Part shown: in pieces, positions 37,249 to 46,213 of the stretch
Position numbering within the stretch: position 1 is the first letter of the stretch
Layout: each line of letters starts with the position of its first letter
DNA from: Opitutia bacterium
Lineage (GTDB): Bacteria; Verrucomicrobiota; Verrucomicrobiia; Opitutales; Opitutaceae
Direction of reading: 5' to 3'
Assembly (NCBI GenBank): GCA_016217545.1
Contig: JACRHT010000017.1
Coordinates: 1,116,001 to 1,180,000 of the forward strand
Length of the DNA: 64,000 nucleotides
The notes under the pieces: generated by a model
Told to the model about the DNA's origin: nothing
The model's database searches: none
The model's input: the letters and a program-made list of their open reading frames with translations, nothing else
Position numbers and translations under genes: made by a program

Positions 37249-37278
37249 TAAAAAAGGCGCGGCCAAAACCGCGCCTCG
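37249..37278 (-). terminator. Intrinsic terminator after the PEGA lipoprotein gene
   Basis: On the minus strand GGCGCGG-TTTTGG-CCGCGCC (37256-37275) is followed by TTTTTTATG. It lies between the lipoprotein stop and the start of the S41 gene. Confidence 0.85.
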
Positions 37279-37300
37279 AAAGATCGCTTGCCGGCCAAGT

Positions 37301-37849
37301 CTATTTGCCGGGTTCGCTTGGTGCCGCAGTCGGAGCTGGGGCCGGAGCCGCCTTCGCATCGGTCGCTTCCGCCGGCGCGGGCACGGCGGCAGACGTTGAT
37401 GGAGCGACCGGAGCGGGTGACTCGGCGGGTTTCGGAGCTTCCGCCACCGCCGGCTTCGTCGCGGGCTGAAGATTCACGACCAACGGATTGGGTTCGTGAT
37501 TCAGCGAAGCTCCGGACACGGCATCCACGCCGATCCCGATGACGCCACCGATCAACGCATTTCCGGCGAGCCCCGCCGCGCCCTTGCCGGCGATCTTCGT
37601 GCCGACGGTGCGCGTGACGGTTTCGTAGCCCTCTTTGGAGACGGTCACGATGAGATCGCGTTTCCGCGGCACCGTGAACGTCACCGGAGTGACGCCCGTC
37701 TCACCGCTATCGAGCCGCACTGAGGCAGCCGACGGGTTCGACTCGACTTTGAATTGCTCCGTGGTCCCACGCGTAATGGTGGCGCAACCGATCTGAAGCA
37801 GGGATGCCAATGCGGCAGCCCCGAGGAGTAGAGTTCTGGGGAACTTCAT
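37301..37849 (-). CDS. PEGA-domain lipoprotein
   Basis: A 182-residue outer-membrane-type lipoprotein: lipobox LLQIGC with the modified Cys near residue 22. A PEGA repeat follows (about 35-80), with PSAASVRLDSGETGVTP and VTVSKEGYETVTRTV, then a glycine-rich hydrophobic stretch (GLAGNALIGGVIGIGV) and a low-complexity Ala/Pro tail. PEGA domains are found on surface proteins, often near carbohydrate-binding modules. ATG 37849 begins the signal peptide. It has its own terminator. Confidence 0.75.
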   Translation of the reverse strand: MKFPRTLLLGAAALASLLQIGCATITRGTTEQFKVESNPSAASVRLDSGETGVTPVTFTVPRKRDLIVTVSKEGYETVTRTVGTKIAGKGAAGLAGNALIGGVIGIGVDAVSGASLNHEPNPLVVNLQPATKPAVAEAPKPAESPAPVAPSTSAAVPAPAEATDAKAAPAPAPTAAPSEPGK

Positions 37850-37957
37850 GGAGGTAACCTGGCCCGTGATGCGAATTTTCGCCCGGCGAGAAATCCGATT
37901 TTTCCGCGTGCCCGCAAGGGCAATCCTCCCGCGAGCCAACCGAAAAGCGTTCTTGCG

Positions 37958-37988
37958 CAAAAAAGGCGCGACTGGGAAGCCGCGCCTC
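37958..37988 (-). terminator. Intrinsic terminator after the DUF2846 lipoprotein gene
   Basis: On the minus strand a GGCGCG/CGCGCC stem (37965-37970, 37981-37986) is followed by TTTTTTGCGC, 16 bp past the stop codon. Confidence 0.75.
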
Positions 37989-38003
37989 GACGAACTCAAC
38001 CCG

Positions 38004-38444
38004 TCATTTCGTGGCGTATTGCAGCGTGGGCAGCACCGGCTTCGCTTCCGCCTCCGTGACGACCTTCATCGAAGGCCGGCCGGCCAAAACGCCCATCTGC
38101 ACACCGCATTCGATGTAGTAGGTTTTGCCGGCCTCGACCTCCACGTTTTGCAGCGTGTCGGTTTCGGTCGCGGCCGCGTAGACGTGTTGGCCCGGCGACG
38201 CGTAGTGGAAGAAATACGTTCCGTTCGCGATGGCGCCGATCACGGTGTTGTTTGCCCGGTCGCGCACATCGTAGGAAATCGCGGCGCCCATGAATTTCTT
38301 CGGACGGAAGAAATAGACGACGCCTTGGTCCGCCTTGGGTTCGGCGTAGGCATTGGCGGCCTGCCGATTGACAGAGGCGCAACCGACTTCGAGCAGCGCC
38401 ACCGCGGCGGCAACTGCGAACAGGATCACTTTGGTGTATTTCAT
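38004..38444 (-). CDS. DUF2846-type lipoprotein
   Basis: A 146-residue lipoprotein with lipobox LLEVGCAS (Cys near residue 22). The mature part has GVVYFFRPKKFMG, NGTYFFHYASPGQHVYAA and VEAGKTYYIECGV, the conserved strands of the DUF2846 family. The family has no known activity; members are envelope-associated. It is preceded by 175 bp that include the S46 terminator and followed by its own terminator, hence monocistronic. Confidence 0.8.
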   Translation of the reverse strand: MKYTKVILFAVAAAVALLEVGCASVNRQAANAYAEPKADQGVVYFFRPKKFMGAAISYDVRDRANNTVIGAIANGTYFFHYASPGQHVYAAATETDTLQNVEVEAGKTYYIECGVQMGVLAGRPSMKVVTEAEAKPVLPTLQYATK

Positions 38445-38555
38445 TTCTTATGTCTGGCCCGTGAAGCGGAATAACCCGCAGTCGACCTGTATCTGTCGGC
38501 GTTTCGGAGTGGCAAGCGCGAAGCCGCCCTGAGGCGGCTCCGCTGGCGTATCGAC

Positions 38556-38590
38556 CAAAAGAAAACGGCGCGGACTGAACCGCGCCGTGT
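38556..38590 (-). terminator. Intrinsic terminator of the S46 peptidase gene
   Basis: A perfect 8-bp stem CGGCGCGG/CCGCGCCG (38566-38573, 38580-38587) with a TTCAGT loop, followed on the minus strand by TTTTCTTTTGG. Confidence 0.85.
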
Positions 38591-38619
38591 GAATCAATAC
38601 TCCGCGCAGGAAACGCGGA

Positions 38620-40689
38620 TCACTTCGCGCCCAGCAATTCGCTCACCAGGGCGTCGGCGCCGTAGACTTTGCGCATCGTCTCGAGGATGCCGCGCACGTC
38701 CACGCTCACCGAGCGCGCGCGCGTGTCGCTGAAGGCGTAGTTCCACACCAGCGTGTCGATGTTGCCGTCGAAGATGATGCCGATGAACTCGCCGTTGCGA
38801 TTGATGGTCGGGCTGCCGGAGTTGCCGCCGATGCTGTAGCAGGTCGCGATGAAGTTGAACGGCACCGCTGCATCGAGCTTGTCCTTCGCCTCCACCCAGC
38901 TCGGGGGCAGGTCATAGGGCGGCACGTTGCCGCGGTCCGCTGCGCGCTCGAAGATCCCGCCGAGCGTGGTGTAGGGCGCGACCTTCGCGCCGCCGGCGTC
39001 GATGCCCTTCACCGCGCCGTAGGAGAGGCGCAGCGTGAACGTCGCGTCGGGCGAAACCTTGTCGCCGTCCTTCGCGTAACGGACCTTGGCGATGCGCGCG
39101 TGGGCCTGCTGCTTGGCTTCGCTCTGCGCGTCGATCGTCTTGCGCACGCCGCGGGCAAACGGCTCCATCGCGAGCGCGAGCTGCACCATCGCGTCGGCGG
39201 ACTTCGCGAGTTCGTCTGCGGATTGCGCGTAGAGCGCCTTGCGGGCGGCGATGTCGAGCACCTGTGTGCCATTCACGAGTTCGGCAGCGCGCACCGCGGG
39301 CGACTTGCCGCCGAGCGCGGCTTTCACCGCCGGGTCGTTGGCGCCGAGTTCCATCGCCATGAGCGTGAGGTAGTGCTCGATTTTCACCTGCTCGACTTCG
39401 GGGTGGATCGGTTTGGCGGAGAAGAGCGCGAGCTCGAAGGTGGTCTTGCCCGAGTCGCGATATTCGGGGAGGCGATCGCCGTTCGGCTTGGTGCGCTCGG
39501 CGGCGGAGCGGACGAGGTCGCGGGCGATCTTGTAGAGGCTCGAGTTGAAATAGTAGAACTCGGTGTAGTTGTAGCGCGTGATGTTGGCGGCGATAACGCG
39601 CTGCGCGTCGGCGATCTTGTCCCACGCATCGCTGGCCCCGAGTTCGGGCTTGTCCTGGGCGAACTTTTTCAGCGCGTCCTCCTCCGCCTGCTTGGCGGCG
39701 ACGAGCTGCGGATCGAGCAGGCCGCCGATGCGTCCGTCGTAGACCTTGCGGCTGTTTTCAATGCCGCGAATCTCGTCCTGCACCTGGCGGGCGTTTTCCT
39801 GGCCGCGTTTGGCGTAGGCGTTGAGCAGCACTTCGCGGCTCTTCATCCAACGGAGCACGCCGGGCAACTGGACGTCGCGCGCGTATTCGAGTTCCGCCAT
39901 CGTGATGAGGCGTTGCGTCGTGCCGGGATGTCCGGCGAGGAACACGAGATCGCCCTCCTTCGTGCCGGCGGGATTCCATTTGAGGAAGTGCTCCACCTTC
40001 GCCGGCTGGCCGTTTTCGTAGGCGCGGAAGATCGAGATATCGAGGTTGAAGCGGGGGTATTCGAAGTTGTCCGGATCGCCGCCGAAGAACGCCGCCTGCT
40101 CCTCCGGCGCGAAGACGAGGCGCACGTCCGTGTAGACCTTGTAGCGGTAGAGGTGGTATTGCGCGCCTTGGAAGAGCGTGACGATGTCGCTGCGCAGGCC
40201 GGTCTTTTCAAACGATTCTTTCTCGATCGCAGCCTTGGCGGCGTTGCGCGCGGCGAGAACTTCTTCGGCCGACATGCCGTCGCGCACGCTCGCGTTAACC
40301 TTCGCGGTGACGTCCTCGATCGACTGCAGGACGTTGAGTTCGAGGTCGACGCACTTGCGCTCATCGGCGCGCGTCTTGGCGTAGAAGCCCTCCTTGAGCA
40401 GATTGTGCTCCTTCGTGCTCAGCTTGAAGATCGCGTCGAAGCCGACGTGGTGGTTCGTGATGATCAGGCCGTCCGCCGAGGCGAACGAACCCGAGCCGCC
40501 GTTGTTGAAGCGCACCGCGGAGCGCTGCACGTGCTGGAGCCACGCCGGCGTCGGCTCGAAGCCGTAGCGCTGTTTCAGTTGCTCGGCCGGCGGCGCGTTG
40601 AGGAGCCACATGCCGTCATCGGCGCGTAAGAGGGCCGCGGCGCCGAGGACGAACGGGAGAAGGAGGGATCGGGGGTAACGAAGTCGCAT
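38620..40689 (-). CDS. S46-family dipeptidyl-peptidase (DPP7/DPP11-like)
   Basis: A 689-residue periplasmic exopeptidase that removes dipeptides from peptide N-termini. After a signal peptide (1-23) it shows DDGMWLLNAPP. The chymotrypsin-fold His block SGSFASADGLIITNHHVG lies around residue 70-87 and the Ser block GGNSGSPTINRNGEFIG near residue 620, separated by the large helical domain typical of S46. Length is close to Porphyromonas DPP7/DPP11 (about 700). The S1 specificity residue was not assigned. It suggests growth on peptides. It is divergent from corA, with 148 bp between the starts. Confidence 0.9.
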   Translation of the reverse strand: MRLRYPRSLLLPFVLGAAALLRADDGMWLLNAPPAEQLKQRYGFEPTPAWLQHVQRSAVRFNNGGSGSFASADGLIITNHHVGFDAIFKLSTKEHNLLKEGFYAKTRADERKCVDLELNVLQSIEDVTAKVNASVRDGMSAEEVLAARNAAKAAIEKESFEKTGLRSDIVTLFQGAQYHLYRYKVYTDVRLVFAPEEQAAFFGGDPDNFEYPRFNLDISIFRAYENGQPAKVEHFLKWNPAGTKEGDLVFLAGHPGTTQRLITMAELEYARDVQLPGVLRWMKSREVLLNAYAKRGQENARQVQDEIRGIENSRKVYDGRIGGLLDPQLVAAKQAEEDALKKFAQDKPELGASDAWDKIADAQRVIAANITRYNYTEFYYFNSSLYKIARDLVRSAAERTKPNGDRLPEYRDSGKTTFELALFSAKPIHPEVEQVKIEHYLTLMAMELGANDPAVKAALGGKSPAVRAAELVNGTQVLDIAARKALYAQSADELAKSADAMVQLALAMEPFARGVRKTIDAQSEAKQQAHARIAKVRYAKDGDKVSPDATFTLRLSYGAVKGIDAGGAKVAPYTTLGGIFERAADRGNVPPYDLPPSWVEAKDKLDAAVPFNFIATCYSIGGNSGSPTINRNGEFIGIIFDGNIDTLVWNYAFSDTRARSVSVDVRGILETMRKVYGADALVSELLGAK

Positions 40690-40837
40690 AAGCCCTCGAA
40701 CAAACCCGCCTTCGCGCGGCTCTCAACCCGGATTTGGCGAACGGTCAAAAATTACGGCCAACGGCGCAGCGCGCGCGACGACGCCGCTCCCCCGGGCTTG
40801 CCACTCCGCGCCCGTCGCACACGATGCGGCCGAGCGC

Positions 40838-41809
40838 ATGATTCACTCGTTCATCTTCAGCGACGGCAAACTGGTCGGCCGTGACCTCGAACTGGAGGCT
40901 CTCCGCCTCGTCCGCGCCGACAAGGGCCTGATCCTCTGGGTCGACCTCGACAACCCGACCGACGAGGAAATCAAAGCCATCCTCGAAGGCGTCTTCCAGT
41001 TCCACCCGCTCGCCATCGAGGACTGCGTCGCGCCCAGCGACCTCCCGAAAATCGAGGACTACGAGGAATACCTCTTCATGGTCACGCACGCGGTCGACTT
41101 CAACCGCAAGGACAAGTTCGCCACCACCGAGCTAGATATGTTTCTCGGCAAGGACTACTTCGTCACCTTCCACCGCCAGCCACTGCGCTCGATCACCCTG
41201 ATGAAGGAACGCGCCGCGAAGAACACCACGCTCGCGCCGCGCGGCCCCGACCGCCTCGCCCACACCTGCCTCGACCTCATGATCGACGGCTTCGCGCCCG
41301 TGCTCGACGAGTTGCGCAACGAACTCGACGAGATCGAGGAAATCATGCTCCACAAGAGCACCACCGAGTCGTTCATGCAGGAGATGCTCCACGCGCGGAA
41401 GGACTTCGCGAAACTCCGCCAGATCGTCCGCCCGCAACGCGACGTCATCGAACGCCTCGCCCGCGGCGACACCAAGATGATCCGCAGCACGCTGCTGCCC
41501 TATTTCCGCGACCTGCGCGACAACCTCGCGCGCTTCGAGGACGCCGCCAACAGCTACCACGAGCGCCTCATGATGGCCTTCGACATCTACCTCAACAAAG
41601 CGCAGTTCGAGGCCAACGAAGGCATCAAATTCCTCACCGCGCTCACCGCCATCACGCTACCCGCCGTGCTCGTCGGCGGCTGGTATGGCATGAACTTCGA
41701 CCACATGCCCGAGCTCAAGTCGCCCCACGGCTACCTCTGGGCCGCGTGCCTGACCTTCGTCTCGACGGTGCTGATGTGGATCTACCTGAAGAAAAAGCGC
41801 TGGATGTAA
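40838..41809 (+). CDS. corA: CorA-family magnesium/cobalt channel
   Basis: A 323-residue divalent-cation channel. A long cytoplasmic alpha/beta funnel domain (IEDYEEYLFMVTHAV, LGKDYFVTFHR) leads into the stalk helix. TM1 ends in the signature YGMNF, followed by the periplasmic loop DHMPELKSPHG, TM2 and a basic KKKRWM tail at the inner face. Start ATG 40838 is followed by the typical first strand. Monocistronic. A GTAG element begins 1 bp after the stop. Confidence 0.92.
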   Translation: MIHSFIFSDGKLVGRDLELEALRLVRADKGLILWVDLDNPTDEEIKAILEGVFQFHPLAIEDCVAPSDLPKIEDYEEYLFMVTHAVDFNRKDKFATTELDMFLGKDYFVTFHRQPLRSITLMKERAAKNTTLAPRGPDRLAHTCLDLMIDGFAPVLDELRNELDEIEEIMLHKSTTESFMQEMLHARKDFAKLRQIVRPQRDVIERLARGDTKMIRSTLLPYFRDLRDNLARFEDAANSYHERLMMAFDIYLNKAQFEANEGIKFLTALTAITLPAVLVGGWYGMNFDHMPELKSPHGYLWAACLTFVSTVLMWIYLKKKRWM

Positions 41810-41810
41810 G

Positions 41811-41835
41811 GTAGCCCGCGACCTCCGGGCGCGGG
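41811..41835. repeat. GTAG-headed REP-like element after corA
   Basis: GTAG at 41811 then CCCGCG (41815-41820), nine bases, and CGCGGG (41830-41835). The remaining 112 bp before the M28 gene show no other structure. Confidence 0.45.
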
Positions 41836-41947
41836 TCACCCCGTTCCCATTCCATCTTCCCGCTGCGCCGCCCGCCCGCGCGCCCCACTGTTTCGCTGCG
41901 CTGCACTCCCCGCTTGCACGCCGGCGCGCCCGCGCAAGTCTGCCGCG

Positions 41948-43348
41948 ATGCGCCTACTCCCGCTGTTCGCCGCCGCCGCGTTCGCCACCGCGCTTTGCGC
42001 CCAGGAAAAACCCGCCGCGCCCAACGCCGCCACCGCACCCGCCGACCCCGACGCCCAGATGCTGCGCCGCATCTACGACGCCGCGCTCGTCGACAGCCCC
42101 GCCTACGAAAACCTCCGCGAACTCACCACGCGCTTCCCCGGCCGCCTCGCCGGCACCCCCGCCGGCCGCGGCGCCGAACAGTGGGGCGAGGAAGTCCTCA
42201 AAAAAATCGGCTGCGACCGCACCGAGCTGCAGCCGACGATGGTCCCGCACTGGGAACGCGGCGCCGCGGAGTCCGTCCGCATCGCCCACGCCAACGGCCA
42301 ATCCGCCGCGCTCTCCACCGTCGCGCTCGGCGGCTCCGTCCCCACGCCCGCCGGCGGACTCACCGCGCCCGTCGTCGAACTCCGCTCGCTCGACGAACTG
42401 AAGTCCACCGACGTGAAGGGCAAAATCGTCTTCTTCAACGGCGCCATGAACCCGCGCTACGTCATCCCCGGCCAAGCCTACGGCGAAGCCGGCCGCCAGC
42501 GCAACCAAGGCCCCGCCGAAGCCGCCAAGCACGGCGCCGTCGGCGTCCTCGTCCGTTCGCTCACGCACCGCCTCGACGACGTCCCGCACACCGGCAACAC
42601 CACCTACCTGCCCGACGTCCCGCGCATCCCCGCCGCCGCCCTCAGCACCATCGCCGCCGAGCAACTCAGCGCCGCGCTGAAAACCGACGCCTCGCTCCAG
42701 ATCGCCATGCAGATCAACTCCTCGTGGCACGACGACTGGCCCGCCGCCAACGTCATCGGCGAAATCCGCGGCTCCGAGTCCCCGGAAAAAATCATCCTCG
42801 TCGGCGGCCACCTCGACAGCTGGGACATCGCCCCCGGCGCGCACGACGATGGCGCCGGCATCGTCCAATCCATCGACGTCCTCCGCATCTTGAAAGCCAT
42901 CGGCTACACGCCGAAGCACACCATCCGCGCCGTCCTCTTCGCCAACGAGGAAAACGGCCTCCGCGGCGCCACCACCTACGCCGAAGTCGCCGGCAACAAG
43001 AAGGAAGTCCACCTCCTCGCCCTCGAAACCGACGGCGGCGGCTACTCCGCCCGCGGTTTCAACATCGGCAACGCTGCCGGCGACGCCCATCTGAAAGCCG
43101 CGCGCTTCAAACCGCTCTTCGAACCCTACGGTGTGTTCATCTTCCAAGCCGGCCGCGGCGGCGCCGACGTCGGCCCGCTCATGGCCAAGGGCAACACCGT
43201 CGCCGGCCTCATCCCCGAGGCGCAGCGCTACTTCGACATCCACCACACGCGCGAGGACACGATCGACAAGGTGAACAAGCGCGAACTCGAGCTCGGCGCC
43301 GCCGCCATGGCCGCCCTCGTCTACCTCGTCGACCAGCACGGCCTGTGA
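41948..43348 (+). CDS. M28-family zinc aminopeptidase/carboxypeptidase (exported)
   Basis: A 466-residue exported peptidase with signal peptide MRLLPLFAAAAFATALCA. An inserted PA-type domain is likely at about 120-230. The di-zinc site is complete: GGHLDSWD (His), GAHDDGAG (bridging Asp), LFANEENGLRG (catalytic Glu plus ligand), LETDGGG (Asp) and DIHHTREDT (His). Overall it resembles plasma glutamate carboxypeptidase-like M28 enzymes, which cleave small peptides. With the S46 and S41 enzymes it makes three exported peptidases in 8 kb. Confidence 0.88.
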   Translation: MRLLPLFAAAAFATALCAQEKPAAPNAATAPADPDAQMLRRIYDAALVDSPAYENLRELTTRFPGRLAGTPAGRGAEQWGEEVLKKIGCDRTELQPTMVPHWERGAAESVRIAHANGQSAALSTVALGGSVPTPAGGLTAPVVELRSLDELKSTDVKGKIVFFNGAMNPRYVIPGQAYGEAGRQRNQGPAEAAKHGAVGVLVRSLTHRLDDVPHTGNTTYLPDVPRIPAAALSTIAAEQLSAALKTDASLQIAMQINSSWHDDWPAANVIGEIRGSESPEKIILVGGHLDSWDIAPGAHDDGAGIVQSIDVLRILKAIGYTPKHTIRAVLFANEENGLRGATTYAEVAGNKKEVHLLALETDGGGYSARGFNIGNAAGDAHLKAARFKPLFEPYGVFIFQAGRGGADVGPLMAKGNTVAGLIPEAQRYFDIHHTREDTIDKVNKRELELGAAAMAALVYLVDQHGL

Positions 43349-43368
43349 AGGAACACCGCTCGCGTGCG

Positions 43369-43433
43369 GTAGGGCGGGACCGCTGGGCCCGCCGCGATGA
43401 CGCTCCACGGCGCGCCCAGCGGTCGCGCCCTAC
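43369..43433. repeat. Paired GTAG/CTAC inverted element (BIME-like)
   Basis: The left arm is GTAGGGCGGGACCGCTGGGC (43369-43388). The right arm begins CGCCCAGCGGTCGCGCC (from 43412) and ends CTAC at 43433; it is complementary to the left arm with one or two mismatches. The 20-bp-plus arms sit 20 bp after the M28 stop. The left half is nearly identical to the element at 26029. Confidence 0.7.
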
Positions 43434-43482
43434 CCGTCTTTCCGGTTCGTGTGTTCCATGGTGACTCGCCCCTGATCGCCCC

Positions 43483-44715
43483 ATGAACGCCCTCCTGCGC
43501 GACCTTCGCGCCCAGCGCCTCATCGCGGCGAACGTCACCTCGTCGATCGGCTCCGGCGTCACGATCATCGCCGTGCCGTGGCTGCTGGTGAACCGCCCGG
43601 GCGGTTCGCAAATCTACGGCTGGGCCACCGCGCTCACCACGCTCGCGATCTTCGCCTTCGCGCCCTACTACGGCGCCTGGGTCGACCGCCACTCGCGGAA
43701 GACGATGCTGCTCCTGAGCGAGATATTCGGCGCCACCGCCACACTCGCCATGGCGCTCACGGGCTTCATCCGCGGCGAATTCGCCACGTGGCAACTCGTC
43801 ACCGTCTACTTCTGCGGCATGTTCTACTACACGCTGCACTTCCCGGCGAAGTTCGCGTTCATCCAGCAGATCTTCGGCCGCGCGCACTACCAATCGCTCA
43901 CCAGCGTCATGGAAATCCAAGGCCAGACCGCCTCGATGCTCGCCGGCGGCCTCGCCTCGCTGCTCATCGGCCACGTCAGCCTCACCACGATCCTCCTCCT
44001 CGACGCCTCGACTTACTTCGTGAGCTTCGTGCTCCAATCGACGATCCCCTACGAAGCCACGCACCAAACCGCCGAAACGAAAAACGCCCCCGCACCCAAC
44101 GCCTGGCGCGCCGTCGGCGAAGCGTGGGCTTGGCTGCGCGAACGCCCCGCGCTCTCCACCTTCCTGCTCTGTTCCTTCGTCCCGTTCCTCGGCATCATGG
44201 TCAGCAACTACCTGTTTCCGATCTACGTGGCCTCGACGCTGCACGAAACGCCCGGCGTCTACGGCCGCGGCGAGATGATCTTCGCCGTCGGCGCCATCGC
44301 GGCCGGCGTGTGCGTGCCGTTCCTCACCGCGCGCTTCAACCACGCGCGCACGACGGTCGCGCTCGCCGCCGTCTTCCTCGTCGGCCTCCTGCTCCTCGCC
44401 GTCTGGCCGCGCACCCTCCCCTTCTACGCCGCGATGGTCTTCCTCGGCCTCGGCAACGCCGGTGTGCGCGTCGCGCGCAACGTCATCGTCCTCGAAGCCG
44501 TGCCCAACACCCTCATGGGCCGCATCCACGTCTTCTTCCTCGTCGCCGAACGCTCGCTCCGCACCGTGCTCATCCTGCTCATGACCGCGCTGGTCGACGT
44601 CCACGGCGCCCCGCTGTGCTTCGCGTTGCTGCTGCTCGTCGCCGCCGCCGCCTTCATCGGCATGCTCCGCTCCCGCCCCGCCGCCGAAGCCGCCCAAGCC
44701 GCGCCGGCGCACTGA
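43483..44715 (+). CDS. MFS transporter
   Basis: A 410-residue major facilitator protein with about 11-12 membrane segments. The A-like loop reads GAWVDRHSRKTMLLLSE (about 65-81) and a central cytoplasmic loop contains ETKNAPAPNAWRAVGEAW. The overall pattern is that of the MFS_3/EntS-type exporters. Substrate unknown. The ATG at 43483 is 134 bp after the M28 gene, and the next glycosyltransferase starts 48 bp downstream, so these two may be co-transcribed. Confidence 0.82.
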   Translation: MNALLRDLRAQRLIAANVTSSIGSGVTIIAVPWLLVNRPGGSQIYGWATALTTLAIFAFAPYYGAWVDRHSRKTMLLLSEIFGATATLAMALTGFIRGEFATWQLVTVYFCGMFYYTLHFPAKFAFIQQIFGRAHYQSLTSVMEIQGQTASMLAGGLASLLIGHVSLTTILLLDASTYFVSFVLQSTIPYEATHQTAETKNAPAPNAWRAVGEAWAWLRERPALSTFLLCSFVPFLGIMVSNYLFPIYVASTLHETPGVYGRGEMIFAVGAIAAGVCVPFLTARFNHARTTVALAAVFLVGLLLLAVWPRTLPFYAAMVFLGLGNAGVRVARNVIVLEAVPNTLMGRIHVFFLVAERSLRTVLILLMTALVDVHGAPLCFALLLLVAAAAFIGMLRSRPAAEAAQAAPAH

Positions 44716-44763
44716 GCCACGCGCGGTTTGCCACGCGCCCCACGCTCGCTCACGCTCCGCCCC

Positions 44764-45546
44764 GTGAACCAGCCCCCGTGCTTCAACGTCCTCGGCGTCG
44801 GCGTGCACGCGCTCTCGCTCGCCGAAGCGCGCGATCACCTGCTGGCCACGCGCGGACAAAAACGCTGCGGCTGCGTCTACGCCACCGGCGTCCACGGCAT
44901 CAGCGAAGCGCAAAGCGATCCCGCGCTCCGCGCCCTCTACAACCGCGCATGGCTGAACGTCCCCGACGGCATGCCGCTCGTGTGGCTCGGCCGCTGGCAC
45001 GGCCACCGCGCCATCACGCGCGTCTACGGCCCCGACCTCATGCTCGCGGTCTGCGACGCCGGCCGCGCGGTCGGACTCACGCACTACTTCTACGGCGGCG
45101 CGGCAGGCGTGGCCGAGCTGTTGCGTGAGAAACTCACCGCGCGCTTCCCCGGCCTCGCCGTCGTCGGCACTTTCACGCCGCCTTTCCGACCGCTCACGCC
45201 GGAGGAATTCGCGGCATTCCAGGCCGACATCGCCGCGCGCCAGCCCGACATCATCTGGGTCAGCCTCGGCGCGCCGAAGCAGGAAAAATTCGCCGACGCC
45301 GCATGGTCGCGACTCGACGTCGGCGCGCTCGTCACCGTCGGCGCCGCATTCGATTTCCACACCGGCCGCGTGCGGCAGGCGCCGCGCTGGATGATGCGCG
45401 CCGGACTCGAATGGTTCTTCCGCCTGTGCATGGAGCCGAGGCGGCTCGCACGCCGCTACCTCGTGCACAACCCCATGTTCCTGTTGAGAACCTTCGCCCA
45501 GCTCACCGGCCTCCGCCGCTTTCCGCTGGACGAACGACCGCGCTAG
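44764..45546 (+). CDS. WecG/TagA/CpsF-family glycosyltransferase
   Basis: A 260-residue GT26 enzyme that adds the second sugar to an undecaprenyl-linked intermediate, as in enterobacterial common antigen or teichoic acid synthesis. Motifs: YATGVHGISEAQSDP, NVPDGMPLVWLGR, RVYGPDLMLAVC, YFYGGAAGVAELL, WVSLGAPKQEKF and GAAFDFHTGRVRQAPRWM. GTG 44764 (VNQPPCFNVLGV) is preferred to a TTG at 44728 because conservation starts here. Its stop overlaps that of the convergent exonuclease gene. It probably serves the polysaccharide locus at 51-60 kb. Confidence 0.88.
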   Translation: MNQPPCFNVLGVGVHALSLAEARDHLLATRGQKRCGCVYATGVHGISEAQSDPALRALYNRAWLNVPDGMPLVWLGRWHGHRAITRVYGPDLMLAVCDAGRAVGLTHYFYGGAAGVAELLREKLTARFPGLAVVGTFTPPFRPLTPEEFAAFQADIAARQPDIIWVSLGAPKQEKFADAAWSRLDVGALVTVGAAFDFHTGRVRQAPRWMMRAGLEWFFRLCMEPRRLARRYLVHNPMFLLRTFAQLTGLRRFPLDERPR

Positions 45547-46208
45547 AACAAATCGCCCTGCTGCATCGCGCCGCGGCGCTCGGGGTCGAGCGTGCTCGTT
45601 TGGAGCAGCCACGGGATGGTCGCCCCGGAAAACTCCGGCCGGCGCAGCAGGTCCAGCAGCAGCAACGCCCCCGCCAGTGCATCGTAGAGCGCGGCGTGAT
45701 AGCGGCGTCGGTGCGGCGGACAGTGCGCCGCGGCCAGCTCGTCAAGTTGGGTTTGCAAGCCCGCGGAGACGATCAGGTTTGCCAGTTTCGCCTCCGGCAA
45801 CTGCGGGAAAATCTGCGGATACAGCCGTCCCGTATCGATCCACGGCCCCCACTCGTGCGCGTCGCGACCCGCATGCACGAAATCCGGCGCCGTGCGCGGA
45901 TACGCCCAGACGGACTTCAGGAGCGAATTCTCCGCGTTCGCGAAATGCGCGGCGAGCGGCCCCGTCTCGCGCAACGTCGCGAAAAACTCCCACTCGTGCG
46001 CGAACGGCAGCTCGCCTTGCACGCTCTCGGCGCGCAGGCCGTGAACCGCGGTGTCTTCGAGCGCGACGCGCCCAGTCGCCGCGCACGCGCGCGTGCGCGT
46101 CTCGGCAATCGATCCGCCCCGCAACGTGACCACGCCGAACTCGAGGATGCCCGACGTGCGGTTGCCCTCGAAGTCGATGAAGTGAATCGGCGTGTCGGCC
46201 CAATGCAT
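45543..46208 (-). CDS. DnaQ-like 3'-5' exonuclease family protein
   Basis: A 221-residue protein with DEDD-type features: IHFIDFEGNRTSGILEFGVV (DxE, about 9-28), a central AHFANAENSLLKS (the usual Asp replaced by Asn in this block) and RRRYHAALYDALAGALLL (H-x4-D, about 168-185). It resembles PolC/DnaQ proofreading domains but is a stand-alone protein. The substrate is unknown. Start ATG 46208 abuts the inverted 9-mer repeat. The stop codons of this and the convergent WecG-like gene share bases (CTAG at 45543-45546). Confidence 0.75.
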   Translation of the reverse strand: MHWADTPIHFIDFEGNRTSGILEFGVVTLRGGSIAETRTRACAATGRVALEDTAVHGLRAESVQGELPFAHEWEFFATLRETGPLAAHFANAENSLLKSVWAYPRTAPDFVHAGRDAHEWGPWIDTGRLYPQIFPQLPEAKLANLIVSAGLQTQLDELAAAHCPPHRRRYHAALYDALAGALLLLDLLRRPEFSGATIPWLLQTSTLDPERRGAMQQGDLF

Positions 46209-46213
46209 TGCCT

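Noticed and set aside
43321-45612. Open minus-strand frame of 763 codons
   Set aside because: Antisense to the MFS and WecG-like genes, both of which have clear family motifs.
45958-46208. Exonuclease gene as a pseudogene because the middle DEDD Asp looks like Asn
   Set aside because: The frame is intact with DxE and H-x4-D present, and I cannot place the central acidic residue with certainty without an alignment.
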